This document shows positions 16,376 through 26,102 of a stretch of 64,000 nucleotides of DNA, piece by piece. Source of the DNA: Clostridiaceae bacterium (GTDB taxonomy: Bacteria; Bacillota; Clostridia; UBA1212; DUPL01); assembly GCA_012838385.1 (NCBI GenBank), contig DUPL01000023.1, positions 62,001 through 126,000 of the forward strand, written 5' to 3'. Under the pieces are notes generated by a model that saw only the letters and a list, made by a program, of their open reading frames with translations, searched no databases and was not told where the DNA came from. Both the position numbers and the translations under genes were made by a program. Numbering within the stretch: position 1 is the first letter of the stretch; each line of letters begins with the position of its first letter.

Positions 16376-19300
16376 TTTACTCCCCCTAATTTCATAGATA
16401 CTACCTTGGATATTCCCTTCTCCTCCATGGTCACACCATACATGGTTTCAGCAATTTCCATGGTTCCTTTTCTGTGAGTCACCATAATAAACTGGGTTTT
16501 GTCTGAACCCCTTAGCAAAAATCTGCCGAACCTGTATACGTTTGCCTCGTCCAGTGAAGCTTCTATCTCGTCAAGTAGACAGAAAGGCGAAGGCCTCATT
16601 CTAAGAATGGCAAATAACAAAGCAATGGCGGTAAGCGCCCTTTCTCCACCAGACAGGAGCAGCATGTTCTGCAGCTTTTTACCTGGAGGCTGTACTTCTA
16701 TTTCTATTCCGCTTTCAAGCACATTAGCCTCATCCGTCAATATTATATCCGCTTTTCCTCCTCCGAACAACTCGCAGAACACTTCATTAAAATTCCGCCT
16801 TATCTGATCGAACTGTTTTGTAAACTGTTCCTTCATCACCTTGTTCATCTCATCAATCACTTCAAGAAGCTTCTGCTTGGCTGTATGCATGTCGTTGTAC
16901 TGCTCGCTCATGAACTCATACCTTGTCTTAACCTCTTCCAGTTCATCAATTGCGCCGACATTCACATTGCCAAGCTCCTTCATCTCCTGCTTGAGTTCAT
17001 TGATTCGTTTCCTGCGGGCCTCTTTGTTGACCTTGCCAGAAAAACTGCTTATCTCACATGCTTTTGTGTATGTAAGCTCATACTCGTCCCACAACCTGTT
17101 CAAACAACTCTCCTTGGTCTCCTCAAGTTTTGTCTTTCTAAATGCGAGGCGGGAAAGCTCTTCTCTAAGATTTGAGATTTCTCCTGTTATCTCACTAATC
17201 TTCTCAATCATGCCGGAAAGATTTGCATCAATCTCGCTCTTTTCGACAGTAAGCCTTGCCAAAAGTGCAGAATTGTCATCCTTGTCATGTACCTGCTTCT
17301 TGATCCTTGAGGCATACTCTTCGTTCTCTATTACAAGCTCCTTGATTCTGCTGCTGTCTTCATCAATCTGCAGCTTCAAATAGTTTTTCTTATCCTCATT
17401 TGAAGCAATCTCATTTAATAGCCTTTTCTTTTCGTCAAACAGATTATTCAGTCTGTTCTTTATTTCATTTTCTTCAACCTGTGCTTTTGTAAGCTCGTTG
17501 GTAAGAACATTTCTAACTTCAGCACCTTGTTTTGACTTCTCTTCGTACTGGGCAAGCTCCTTGCTTTTTTCCATAATCTGATTGTTTATATCAACAATCT
17601 CCACATCAATAGCATTAGTTCTTTCCTTAAGGACGGAGATTTCATTTACATTCCTGTCCGCATCCCGCATCAAGTCCTCAACCTTCTTGTCAAGGTTTCC
17701 TTTCTTCTCCACAAAAGCGTTGTAGACGTTCTTAGCCCTCTCTGTTTGAATTTCCTGTTTTCTTATCTTGTCAAGAATGCTGTTTTGTTCTTTTTCCAAC
17801 CTGTTTATATTCTCCCTCAAACCAACTATTTCATGTTTTAGGGAATCCAAAGAGCTTGAAAGTTGTTTGACAGACCTTTCCAGAGCAGGTATTTCCCTTG
17901 TTCTGGCAAAAACATTTGTCTTGTTATTGTTATTTGTGCTTCCTCCTGTCATCGCACCGGAGGTTCTTAATATATCTCCACCAAGAGTTACACAAACAAA
18001 AGAATATTTAAACCTCCTGGCAGCGTTAATACAGCTGTCAAGGTCTGTGAAAATTACAACCCTGCCAAGAAGATTGTTAACGATGTTCCCAAACTTCCCA
18101 TCGTACCTTACCAGATTTGCTGCAATACCAACAAATCCTGGCATGGTTTTAAGCTGTCTTTCCGTATTGGAATCTATGGTTCTTCCCTGAACAGCTGATA
18201 TGGGAAGAAAAGTTGCTCGTCCATAGTTTTTCTGTTTCAGATAATCTATGGCCTTCTTCGCCTCGTCTTCCGTATCGGTCACTATATTCTGATATGCTGC
18301 GCCAATAGCACTTTCCACCGCCAGTTCATACTCTGCCGGCACATTGATAATTTCCGCAACAGAACCATGAATACCTCTTCCAAAGGAGGCGTTCTGCCTG
18401 CAGAAAGTGAGGATTTCCTTTACGCTTCTTGCATAGCCCTCGTATTTTTCCTGCATTTCACTCATCAGTCTGAGTCTTGCCTGCTGTGATTTCATCTCCG
18501 CAGCAGTATCGGACAGACTGTTTGTTTTATTTTCATAAAGTACCTTCATACCATTGAGCTTGTCAGCATTTTCATTCCATTCCTTTTTAAAGCTCTCGGC
18601 CAAAGACGCACTTTGTATGTATTCCTCTTCAGCTTTTTTAATAAGGTCGTCAATTTCCAAATGCTCCTTGTTTGCATTCTCAATTTCATCCCTTATTTCT
18701 ATATTACGCTTGTCAAGCCTTTCAATGTTGCTTCTGCAGGATTCCTTTTCAGAATCTTTCTGGGACAGCCTGAGTCTTAACTCATAAAGCCAATCCTTGA
18801 GTTTTTCCGCCTCCCTGCTGTCATCACTAAGAAGTGACATTACCGCATTGTATCTCTCCTGCATGTCACTAATTTTCTGCCTTGCTTCTTCTATCTGTTC
18901 TTCAGTAACGAGAATTCTTTCATCTACATTTGCAACATCATTCTGAAGCTTGATGTTCCTGTTGGAAAGGTCGGAAAGTTCCATGTCATTTTTCTCAACA
19001 GCTTGCTTCAGAGTATTTATATTGTTTTCATTTATCTTTATTGATGAATTTATTCTTTCAATGAGGTTGCCAATCTCATGACCTTTTTCCCTCTCCCTAT
19101 AAATCTGCTCTTCAAGGGCTTTGCTCTTTTCTGTTTTCTCCTGGTTTTCTCTTTTTACATTCTCCAGTTTTTCTTCCGTCTGCTTTATCTGGTCCTCAAC
19201 GATAAATATGTTCTTATCCGTTTCTTCCATTTTCACACTGGAATCCTTGATTGTGTCCACAAGGTCGCCAACTTCAATATCCCTTAATTCATATTTAAGG

Positions 19301-19950
19301 GTCAGATATTTCCTGGCCTTCTCTGCCTGCTTTTCAAGAGGCCCAATCTGCCTTTCCAACTCACCAAGAATATCATTTATTCTGACAAGATTCTGCTCGG
19401 TGTTATTAAGTTTTCTTTCGCTTTCTTCCTTTCGCATCCTGTACTTCATGATGCCTGAAGCGTCTTCAAAAATGCCTCTTCTATCATTGGACTTGCTGTT
19501 TAGAATCTCATCCACCTTGCCTTGTCCAATAATGGAAAAGCCATCCTTGCCAATACCCGTATCGGCAAACAAAAGCTGAATATCCTTCAAACGGCACAAT
19601 GAGCCATTGATAAGATACTCACTCTCACCAGAGCGGTACAACCTTCTCGTTATTTTAACTTCCGAATAATCTATATTCAAAGTTCTGTCACTGTTATCCA
19701 TTATTAAAGACACTTCGGCCATACCAACGGGACGCCGATTTTCAGTACCTGCAAATATGACGTCCTCCATCTTGCCGCCCCTAAGTGTTTTTGGGCTCTG
19801 CTCACCAAGAACCCATTTGACAGCGTCGGAAATATTGCTCTTTCCACTGCCGTTTGGTCCAACTATGGCGGTTATGCCCTTGTCAAATTCCAGAACAGTC
19901 TTGTCTACGAATGATTTGAATCCTTGGATTTCAAGTCTTTTTAGATACAA
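16372..19950 (-). CDS. smc: Chromosome partition protein SMC
   Basis: ATPase of the bacterial condensin that organises the chromosome together with ScpA/ScpB. The 1192 residues have Walker A GPNGSGKSN (about 32-40), two long coiled coils, a hinge at about 510-680 containing GGSTNN, and the C-terminal ABC signature LLSGGERALTA with Walker B LLDEIEASLD. The start is TTG at 19950 with GGGGG upstream; starting elsewhere would lose the MYLKRLEIQGFKSF head. The usual upstream neighbour rnc is missing, and a divergent membrane-protein gene takes its place. Confidence 0.97.
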   Translation of the reverse strand: MYLKRLEIQGFKSFVDKTVLEFDKGITAIVGPNGSGKSNISDAVKWVLGEQSPKTLRGGKMEDVIFAGTENRRPVGMAEVSLIMDNSDRTLNIDYSEVKITRRLYRSGESEYLINGSLCRLKDIQLLFADTGIGKDGFSIIGQGKVDEILNSKSNDRRGIFEDASGIMKYRMRKEESERKLNNTEQNLVRINDILGELERQIGPLEKQAEKARKYLTLKYELRDIEVGDLVDTIKDSSVKMEETDKNIFIVEDQIKQTEEKLENVKRENQEKTEKSKALEEQIYREREKGHEIGNLIERINSSIKINENNINTLKQAVEKNDMELSDLSNRNIKLQNDVANVDERILVTEEQIEEARQKISDMQERYNAVMSLLSDDSREAEKLKDWLYELRLRLSQKDSEKESCRSNIERLDKRNIEIRDEIENANKEHLEIDDLIKKAEEEYIQSASLAESFKKEWNENADKLNGMKVLYENKTNSLSDTAAEMKSQQARLRLMSEMQEKYEGYARSVKEILTFCRQNASFGRGIHGSVAEIINVPAEYELAVESAIGAAYQNIVTDTEDEAKKAIDYLKQKNYGRATFLPISAVQGRTIDSNTERQLKTMPGFVGIAANLVRYDGKFGNIVNNLLGRVVIFTDLDSCINAARRFKYSFVCVTLGGDILRTSGAMTGGSTNNNNKTNVFARTREIPALERSVKQLSSSLDSLKHEIVGLRENINRLEKEQNSILDKIRKQEIQTERAKNVYNAFVEKKGNLDKKVEDLMRDADRNVNEISVLKERTNAIDVEIVDINNQIMEKSKELAQYEEKSKQGAEVRNVLTNELTKAQVEENEIKNRLNNLFDEKKRLLNEIASNEDKKNYLKLQIDEDSSRIKELVIENEEYASRIKKQVHDKDDNSALLARLTVEKSEIDANLSGMIEKISEITGEISNLREELSRLAFRKTKLEETKESCLNRLWDEYELTYTKACEISSFSGKVNKEARRKRINELKQEMKELGNVNVGAIDELEEVKTRYEFMSEQYNDMHTAKQKLLEVIDEMNKVMKEQFTKQFDQIRRNFNEVFCELFGGGKADIILTDEANVLESGIEIEVQPPGKKLQNMLLLSGGERALTAIALLFAILRMRPSPFCLLDEIEASLDEANVYRFGRFLLRGSDKTQFIMVTHRKGTMEIAETMYGVTMEEKGISKVVSMKLGGVK

Positions 19951-20072
19951 GTTTATCCCCCAAACCTAATTTTATCCGCTCAATTATATCATAAATATTA
20001 GAACTATACATCCTTTTGAATATTTAAACTTTTCAAGGTTAAAATAAAATATATTCAAGTTGCGGAGGTAAC

Positions 20073-20366
20073 ATGTTCGGTAATAGAAAAAGATTCAATA
20101 AAATACAAAAACAACTGCGCATGCTAAACCTTAGAATGGAGCGCATCAAATTTCTTGACTACATCTATTACAAGGAAAATCCATACAAGCTCCTGTGGTC
20201 AAACTTTCTGAGCGGTCTTGCCAGAGGCCTTGGAGGAGCCATAGGATTCTCCATCATTTCCGCAATTATCATACTCATACTTCAGTGGGTGGTTAGACAA
20301 AACCTCCCCTATATCTCCGACTTCATTGCAGACATATTGAATGCAGTAAACTCAAAATGCAAATGA
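20073..20366 (+). CDS. DUF5665-type small membrane protein
   Basis: A 97-residue protein with a basic, helical N-terminal half (about 1-42), a conserved-looking NPYKLLWSNFLSGLARGLGGAIGF segment (about 46-69) and a hydrophobic stretch to about residue 83, with a short tail outside. This matches my recollection of small DUF5665 proteins found widely in Firmicutes, whose function is unknown. GCGGAGG precedes the ATG. It is divergent from smc and convergent with ileS. Confidence 0.75.
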   Translation: MFGNRKRFNKIQKQLRMLNLRMERIKFLDYIYYKENPYKLLWSNFLSGLARGLGGAIGFSIISAIIILILQWVVRQNLPYISDFIADILNAVNSKCK

Positions 20367-20370
20367 AACC

Positions 20371-20402
20371 AAAAGAGACCGAAATTTCTTTCGATCTCTT
20401 TT
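20371..20402. terminator. Terminator between the DUF5665-type gene and ileS
   Basis: Stem of 14 positions (AAAAGAGACCGAAA/TTTCGATCTCTTTT, arms 20371-20384 and 20389-20402) with A/T tracts on both sides. It pairs better in the minus sense (a G-U pair) than in the plus sense (a C-A mismatch), so it mainly serves ileS. Confidence 0.8.
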
Positions 20403-20406
20403 ATAG

Positions 20407-23196
20407 CTATTTAATGTTGCTGTAGCATCTTAAGCAAATGCTCGGATGTTCTTCCACGGAACCAACAGTTTCTGAATACATCCAGCATCTTTCGCATTTA
20501 TGACCGGGAGCATCCTCGACGATGAGTTTTATGTTCTCAAAATACTCTGAATCAGCTGCGTTTTCCGGCGCTTCTCCCAATTTACGAACCTCAAATGCAC
20601 TGGTTATGCATACAGTGTTTAGAAGGTCCTCGTTCTCTTTTATAAATGAAAACTCCTCACCATCGGCATAAACCACAACCCTTGCATCCAATGAGTGACC
20701 TATTTTCTTTTCATTACGTGCAAGTTCCAACACCTTTGCCACATCGTACTTAATATCAATAAGTTTATCCCATTTCTCTTCCAAAGTATTATCCTTGTAT
20801 CTTTCAGTAAGTTCAGGCCAGTAGTTTAATTGTATGCTCAAGGTTTCGTCGCCTTCCTTATGTGGCATGTGCTGCCAAATCTCTTCACTTGTAAAGGCAA
20901 GTACCGGAGTCAGTATGCGTACAAGAGTGTCGAGTATGATGAACATCGCACTTTGTGCACTTCTTCTCTGGCTGCTTTCTGGTCTTGATGTATACAATCT
21001 ATCCTTGATGATGTCAAGGTAGAAGTTACTCATGTCAACCACGCAGAAGTTGTGAATCTGATGAAACAGCGCATGGAACTCGTACTCGTCAAAAGACTCG
21101 TTAACCTTGTGAAGGAGATTGTAAAGCTTCAAAAGCGCCCATCTGTCAATCTCAATCATGTCTTCATACGCAACCATATCCTTGTTCGGATCAAAGTCGT
21201 TAATATTACCAAGAATGAATCTTGCTGTATTTCTAATCTTTCTGTACACTTCGGAAAGCTGTTTGAAGATGTCTTCGGACACCCTAATGTCAACCTTGTA
21301 ATCCGAAGATGCAACCCACAATCTCAAAATATCGGCACCATATTTCTTGATTACCGTATGAGGCTCAATTACATTGCCAAGAGACTTTGACATCTTCTTT
21401 CCATGTCCGTCAACAACATAACCGTGAGTAAGAACCTCCTTGTATGGAGCGCCTTTGCCCATTGCAACACTTGTTAGCAATGAAGACTGGAACCATCCTC
21501 TGTGCTGATCGGAACCTTCCAGATACATCTCTACAGGAGTTCCACCAAGTTCAGGTCTGTTGTCTACAACGGCATAATGGGTCGAGCCTGAATCAAACCA
21601 GACGTCCATGATGTCTGTTTCCTTTTCCCATTCAGTACTGCCGCACTCGCAGACATATTCCTTGCCCATAAGCTCTTTTTCAGAAAGCTCAAACCAGCTG
21701 TTTGAACCTCGTTCATTAAATACTTTGCTTATATTCTCAATAGTATCCTCGTTGATGAGCTCTTTTCCGCACTTTTTGCAGTAGAATATGGGAATTGGCA
21801 CGCCCCAAATACGCTGACGTGATATGCACCAGTCACTTCTGTCCTGCACCATCTTGCTGATTCTTTCTTCTCCCCATCCAGGAATCCATCTTACTCCCTT
21901 GATTGCCTCAAGCGCATCGTCTCTGAATGCGTCAATTGAAACAAACCACTGCTCGGTTGCTCTAAAGATAATGGGATCCTTGCATCTCCAACAGTGTGGA
22001 TATTGGTGCATAATCTTTGTATCCTTGAGTAGATGTCCACTCTCTCTCAAGTGCTCTATAATATGTTTGTTGGATTTTTCATAGAACATGCCTGCAAAAG
22101 GTCCTGCATCTTCAGTCTGCATTCCCTTTTCATTCACAGGAACTATTGTCTCTATATTATACTTTTTGCATACCTCAAAGTCTTCGTGTCCAAAACCAGG
22201 AGCTGTATGAACGCAACCAGTACCTGCTTCAAGAGTAACATGATCGCCGAGCACAACTATGGATTTTCTGTCAAGGAAAGGATGCTCGCATTCAACAAGA
22301 TCTAGTTCCTCTCCCTTTACCTCTCCTACGATTTCATACTCTTCTATCTCACAGTTCTCCATCACGTCTTCTACCAGTTCCTTGGCAAGCAGGTAGTATT
22401 CTCCATTTGCATTAACTACTGCATATACATAATCAGGATTCAGAGAAATTGCCAGATTTCCAGGCAGGGTCCATGCAGTGGTCGTCCAAATTACAATATA
22501 TGTCTTGTCAAGATTTCCGGTAAACGGAACAAGCTTTCCCTTGTCATCAGATACCTTGAATTTTACAAAGATTGAGCTTGTCGAGTCTTCCTGATACTCA
22601 ATCTCTGCTTCCGCAAGAGCAGTCTCACAATCAGGGCACCAGTAAACCGGTCTAAGCCCCTTGTAAATATATCCTTTTGTCGCCATTGTGCCAAATACCT
22701 TTATCTGGCGAGCTTCAAAATCATTGGTAAGAGTAATGTATGGATTGTCCCAGTCTCCTCTTACACCTAGGCGTTTGAAAGATTCCCTCTGTCTTTCCAG
22801 ATATTTCAAGGCAAAATCCCTGCATGCGTTTCTAAACACTACAGGTCCCACTTCTTCCCTTCTCAGATTAAGTTCCTTGATTGCTCTCTGCTCTGTAGGA
22901 AGTCCATGAGTGTCCCATCCCGGCATGTATGGTGAGTAGTATCCCTTCATGCTGTAGTATTTGACAACAATGTCCTTCAATATTTTATTTAGTGCCGTAC
23001 CCAGGTGAATATCTCCATTTGCATAAGGAGGGCCGTCATGAAGAACAAACTTCTTGTTGTTCCTGTCTCTTTCTATTAATTTTTCATATATCTTGTCCTC
23101 TTCCCATTTCTTCAAATATTCCGGTTCCCTTTGAGGCAAATTTGCTCTCATTGGAAAATCAGTCTTGGGCAAATTTAGCATTTTGCTGTAATCCAT
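20407..23196 (-). CDS. ileS: Isoleucyl-tRNA synthetase
   Basis: Class I synthetase that charges tRNA-Ile and edits valine. The 929 residues have the HIGH-type motif [11 protein letters not shown] (about 57-67), the connective peptide 1 editing domain in the middle, KMSKS at about 595-600, and a C-terminal zinc site CERCW...CLRC. The zinc-binding tail is the type found in IleS of bacteria such as E. coli and B. subtilis. An additional CKKCG...CECG zinc element is visible at about residues 475-535. Expression is controlled by the T-box leader directly upstream. Confidence 0.97.
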   Translation of the reverse strand: MDYSKMLNLPKTDFPMRANLPQREPEYLKKWEEDKIYEKLIERDRNNKKFVLHDGPPYANGDIHLGTALNKILKDIVVKYYSMKGYYSPYMPGWDTHGLPTEQRAIKELNLRREEVGPVVFRNACRDFALKYLERQRESFKRLGVRGDWDNPYITLTNDFEARQIKVFGTMATKGYIYKGLRPVYWCPDCETALAEAEIEYQEDSTSSIFVKFKVSDDKGKLVPFTGNLDKTYIVIWTTTAWTLPGNLAISLNPDYVYAVVNANGEYYLLAKELVEDVMENCEIEEYEIVGEVKGEELDLVECEHPFLDRKSIVVLGDHVTLEAGTGCVHTAPGFGHEDFEVCKKYNIETIVPVNEKGMQTEDAGPFAGMFYEKSNKHIIEHLRESGHLLKDTKIMHQYPHCWRCKDPIIFRATEQWFVSIDAFRDDALEAIKGVRWIPGWGEERISKMVQDRSDWCISRQRIWGVPIPIFYCKKCGKELINEDTIENISKVFNERGSNSWFELSEKELMGKEYVCECGSTEWEKETDIMDVWFDSGSTHYAVVDNRPELGGTPVEMYLEGSDQHRGWFQSSLLTSVAMGKGAPYKEVLTHGYVVDGHGKKMSKSLGNVIEPHTVIKKYGADILRLWVASSDYKVDIRVSEDIFKQLSEVYRKIRNTARFILGNINDFDPNKDMVAYEDMIEIDRWALLKLYNLLHKVNESFDEYEFHALFHQIHNFCVVDMSNFYLDIIKDRLYTSRPESSQRRSAQSAMFIILDTLVRILTPVLAFTSEEIWQHMPHKEGDETLSIQLNYWPELTERYKDNTLEEKWDKLIDIKYDVAKVLELARNEKKIGHSLDARVVVYADGEEFSFIKENEDLLNTVCITSAFEVRKLGEAPENAADSEYFENIKLIVEDAPGHKCERCWMYSETVGSVEEHPSICLRCYSNIK

Positions 23197-23361
23197 TTTC
23201 TTCCCTCCATTAATGTTTATATAAATTATTGCCTGTAATTGCCATACATATGATTAAAACACAAAAACACATGCCACACTTGCATGTTCTTTCAATTATA
23301 TTTCATGCTTTTTGCAATGTCAATTCTTTTAATTCCCTTCAAAACACATCCTCCATTATGC

Positions 23362-23606
23362 AAAAAAACCCCGTCTCATTTGAGACGGAGGTTGTGTTTA
23401 CCTACCGCAACCACTCAAAATGCAGATTCAATCAAATCCTGGCATGTAACGGTGCCATCCGGAAAACGCCTAATAGACAGACATCGTTCAGCGTATCAGC
23501 TCGGGAGGGATGTGCATTCAGTGAGATTTCCGCTGATTTCCACCAACCATCAGCTCTCTATTGGGTCATCACCGACGCCAGGCTCCTTCATCGCCTTTTT
23601 TTGTTT
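23362..23606 (-). promoter_or_regulatory. T-box leader of ileS
   Basis: A tRNA-sensing transcription attenuator in minus-strand RNA. The stem I apical motif AGAGAGCTG...GGTTGGTGG is at 23558-23539. A candidate specifier ATC (Ile) is at 23511-23509, inside GCACATCCC. Two candidate T-box cores follow: GGATGGCACCGTT (about 23461-23448) and GAGTGGTTGCGG (23416-23405). The terminator is the stem 23391-23382/23377-23369 with a U7 run at 23368-23362. Uncharged tRNA-Ile should favour the antiterminator and readthrough into ileS. Confidence 0.88.
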
Positions 23607-23612
23607 CGATTA

Positions 23613-23641
23613 ATTATACAAAAAGTGGCTGTTTTTGTCAA
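23613..23641 (-). promoter_or_regulatory. Promoter of the T-box/ileS unit
   Basis: Perfect sigma-A elements: -35 TTGACA (23641-23636), 17-base spacer, -10 TATAAT (23618-23613). The predicted start is near 23606, giving a leader of about 410 bases before the ileS ATG. Confidence 0.9.
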
Positions 23642-23716
23642 ACATATTTCTTTTCTATTGTATCACTATATGCGAAGGTCTTTTTATTCAAATATTCATA
23701 TTACACCACATGACTG

Positions 23717-23968
23717 TCAACCCTTGTTGATTTCATACCATTCCAGAATTGTCGTAATAGCATAGGTTCCGTAATTGTTTATGTAGTAAATTTGGTTATC
23801 CTTATTGTATACTACCTTTTTGCAGCCTTTTGAAGATGTATCCTTGTACTAATAATCAACGACCTCCTTGCCGTTATAAATCATTATTTCACCTTCCGTT
23901 TCAAAACGTGCTTTTTTACCATCCCTGCTTGAGGACACAATCACAGATATACTTAGCCTATATCTTTT
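23717..23968 (-). pseudogene. Remnant of an unrecognised gene with an in-frame stop
   Basis: A minus-strand frame reads protein-like sequence from about 23968 (YRLSISVIVSSSRDGKKARF...) to YNGKEVVDY. It meets a TAG at 23851-23849 and then continues in the same frame as YKDTSSKGCKKVVYNKDNQ and onward to a TGA at 23719-23717. The quality on both sides of the stop suggests one gene broken by a nonsense mutation, with its 5' part lost. I do not recognise the family. A sequencing error at the TAG is the alternative. Confidence 0.5.
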
Positions 23969-23983
23969 TAATGGAGGAGTTAT

Positions 23984-24259
23984 GGTGGATAATTCAAAGA
24001 AAAGAACATTATTCAGGCGAGTCGTTTTTTTAAAAGACAACACCGCATACTACAGATTCTTGTCAAAGCACGACCCATATGGATTTGATTTGACAAACCC
24101 GGAAGATATATACATATAGCAAAAAAGAAGAGTTCCCCAAATACATATATAAGTTTTTAGATTCTGATGAAAAATTGAGCGTGACTCTTGTAAATATATT
24201 TTACGATCAATTATGAGGATGCAGTTACCGAAGACATAACCGTTTATGTGAATAGATAA
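23984..24259 (+). pseudogene. Remnant of a second unrecognised gene with two frameshifts
   Basis: ATG at 23984 follows GGAGG and opens MVDNSKKRTLFRRVVFLKD. It reads to PEDIYI and stops at a TAG near 24117. Shifting frame there gives YSKKEEFPKYIYKFLDSDEK and on to NIFYDQ. A second shift near 24215 gives EDAVTEDITVYVNR and a TAA at 24259, right before a terminator. Restored, the protein would have about 92 residues. The family is unknown. A good RBS and terminator suggest the gene was functional until recently. Confidence 0.55.
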
Positions 24260-24262
24260 ATA

Positions 24263-24287
24263 AAGAGGCATTCGAGCCTCTTTTTAT
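24263..24287. terminator. Terminator between the frameshifted remnant and the VOC gene
   Basis: Stem AAGAGGC/GCCTCTT (24263-24269 and 24276-24282) followed by TTTTTAT in the plus sense, and by a U-rich tract in the minus sense. It can act in both directions. Confidence 0.8.
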
Positions 24288-24658
24288 CTTTCTTGAAACA
24301 GTTCAATTATCTCTCCGTCCGGACCTTTAAAAAACGCAAGAGTAACAGGAACAGGAGGATTTGAAGGAAGATCCATATCCCTTGGTTCTGAAACAATCTC
24401 AGCACCATGAACTTTTATCTTTTCAAACAACTCCCTTGTATTGTCCACTTTAAGTGCCAGATGCCTGAAAGCACCTTCAGGGAGCAAATCCTCTCCATCT
24501 GCGAAAAGTTCAACAATAGCGCCTTCGTCGCTTTCCAGCATCACAACTCGCTTCTTGCCCTCTCCCCACGTCTTTGACTCTTTGAATCCCAACACTTTAT
24601 AAAATTCTATTGATTTTTCAATATCCCTTGTAGTTATACCGATATGATGAAACCTCAT
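24284..24658 (-). CDS. VOC-superfamily (glyoxalase/dioxygenase fold) protein
   Basis: A 124-residue single-domain protein of the vicinal oxygen chelate fold with two beta-alpha-beta-beta-beta modules. MRFHHIGITTRDIEKSIEFY at the start, the VELF strand (about 49-52), FRHLALKV (about 65-72) and GEIIELFQE at the end supply the usual His/Glu metal ligands. The layout resembles glyoxalase I or lactoylglutathione lyase-like proteins. The true substrate cannot be read from the sequence. It is a single gene, divergent from the helical protein at 24780. Confidence 0.75.
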   Translation of the reverse strand: MRFHHIGITTRDIEKSIEFYKVLGFKESKTWGEGKKRVVMLESDEGAIVELFADGEDLLPEGAFRHLALKVDNTRELFEKIKVHGAEIVSEPRDMDLPSNPPVPVTLAFFKGPDGEIIELFQER

Positions 24659-24779
24659 GTCTTGCTCCTTTCATTTTTCCTATATTCTACTTCACGGCTT
24701 CCAAGTTGTCCATATGTTTTTCACTTCAAACATGTCAAAAACATATTCTGTATTGATATTAGTTTTAGGAGAGATTTGT

Positions 24780-25331
24780 ATGAACGGTCAAACAATGTGT
24801 AGAAAATGCCAGCGAAGGATAAAAGTACACAATGCAATGAGAAACCTATGGGAACACCACATATTCTGGACATACAATTTCATAAACAGCATGGTCCAGA
24901 ATCTTCCTGATGCAAAATATGCAAGACAAAGGCTTCTGCAAAACCCGGAAGACTTTGAAAGAGAACTAGTACCGTATTATTCAAGATACGTCTCGAATCT
25001 GTTTGCAACTCTTTTGAGAGAACACCTGGTTCTGGCTGCAGACATGTTGAGTGCTATTCTGTCAGGCAATCCAAGGGAGGCGGACAGACTGAAAAGACAA
25101 TGGTACCAGAATGCAGAAGACATTGCCAGATTCTTGTCTGAGATAAACCAGTACTGGAGGCGGGACGAATGGAAGAACATGCTGTTTGAGCATTTGAAAA
25201 TGGTGGAAAGAATGGTTGAACTAACCCTTTCAGAAAACCAAAAGGAAAAGGTTTTCTTTCTTGATGAAATGGAAAAGCAGGCTCTTTCCATGGCCGATTA
25301 CATGACTCAAGGTATTCTGTCTCAGTTTTAA
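24780..25331 (+). CDS. All-helical protein with an N-terminal CxxC, function unknown
   Basis: The 183-residue protein seems to be entirely alpha-helical. CRKC lies near the N-terminus, followed by NLWEHHIFWTYNFINSM and LLREHLVLAADMLSAI. Next come INQYWRRDEWKNMLFEHLKM and, at the end, EKQALSMADYMTQGI. Repeated His and Glu on helices are compatible with a metal-binding helical bundle, but this is inference. I chose ATG at 24780 because AGGAGAG is upstream; the frame is open to 24657 but would overlap the divergent VOC start. The next gene follows after 63 bases and may be cotranscribed. Confidence 0.7.
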   Translation: MNGQTMCRKCQRRIKVHNAMRNLWEHHIFWTYNFINSMVQNLPDAKYARQRLLQNPEDFERELVPYYSRYVSNLFATLLREHLVLAADMLSAILSGNPREADRLKRQWYQNAEDIARFLSEINQYWRRDEWKNMLFEHLKMVERMVELTLSENQKEKVFFLDEMEKQALSMADYMTQGILSQF

Positions 25332-25394
25332 GGTTGTTGTTTCTTCTTATGTATGATATATTCTTGTAGAACAATTTGTGAGGGTGTTTGTTAA

Positions 25395-26102
25395 GTGAGA
25401 TTGTATATAGACAGTATAGGCAGGGACGTAGATATTGACATTGAGTACAAAAGGACAAGCAGGTACCTTCTGAGTGTTACTCCTGACATGAATGTTAGGA
25501 TAACATGTCCTCTTGGTGCAAAAACTTTTGAAATAAACAGAGTTCTTGACAATGCAAAACCCTGGATTGCACAAAGAATTAAAAAACTTGAAAAATCCAT
25601 TATCCTCGGAAACGAGTCCCTGTCCTCCGGCAGTTACATATATCTCTTTGGAGATAGAAAAACTATAGATACAAGACAAGGAAAACCCAAAGTATTGCTG
25701 GAAGATGATTCTATGATTGTCTATGTGGAAGACGAAAGCAAAGTGAAAAATACTTTTGATAAATGGTGGAAAAACCTTGCCGAAAAAACCTTTTCGGATA
25801 TTATAAACAAGCAAAGCAGATTCTTCAACGATATGTGTTTAGACACACCTTCCATCAGTGTCAAAAAAATGTACACCAGATGGGGAAGCTGCAATAAAAG
25901 GCTTAACAAGGTAAACCTTAACTCATACCTCCTAAGCCTTCCATATGAATGTATCGAATATGTAATTATGCACGAACTTGCACATCTGGTTCATCAAAAC
26001 CACAAGCAGGAATTTTACTCCCTGCTTGTAAAATACATGCCCGATTGGAAACAAAGAAAAAAAGTTATTGATGACAACTTTTTGCTTTGCAAAAAGAGTT
26101 AA
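25395..26102 (+). CDS. YgjP-like zinc metallopeptidase-domain protein (DUF45 type)
   Basis: A 235-residue protein with a beta-rich N-terminal part and a C-terminal gluzincin-like domain. The zinc motif HELAHLVHQNH gives His193, Glu194, His197 and probably His203. TRWGSC (about 161-166) and NLNSYLL before it are typical of the YgjP/DUF45 family. The biological substrate is unknown. It starts at GTG (25395) with an AGGGTG site upstream. Its stop codon directly abuts the stop of the convergent gene. Confidence 0.82.
   Translation: MRLYIDSIGRDVDIDIEYKRTSRYLLSVTPDMNVRITCPLGAKTFEINRVLDNAKPWIAQRIKKLEKSIILGNESLSSGSYIYLFGDRKTIDTRQGKPKVLLEDDSMIVYVEDESKVKNTFDKWWKNLAEKTFSDIINKQSRFFNDMCLDTPSISVKKMYTRWGSCNKRLNKVNLNSYLLSLPYECIEYVIMHELAHLVHQNHKQEFYSLLVKYMPDWKQRKKVIDDNFLLCKKS

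Noticed and set aside
15570-16397. 275-codon plus-strand open frame opposite ftsY
   Set aside because: It is the antisense of the clear ftsY gene. It has no RBS or recognisable domains and its Ser/Leu/Phe-rich composition is typical of a reverse-strand shadow.
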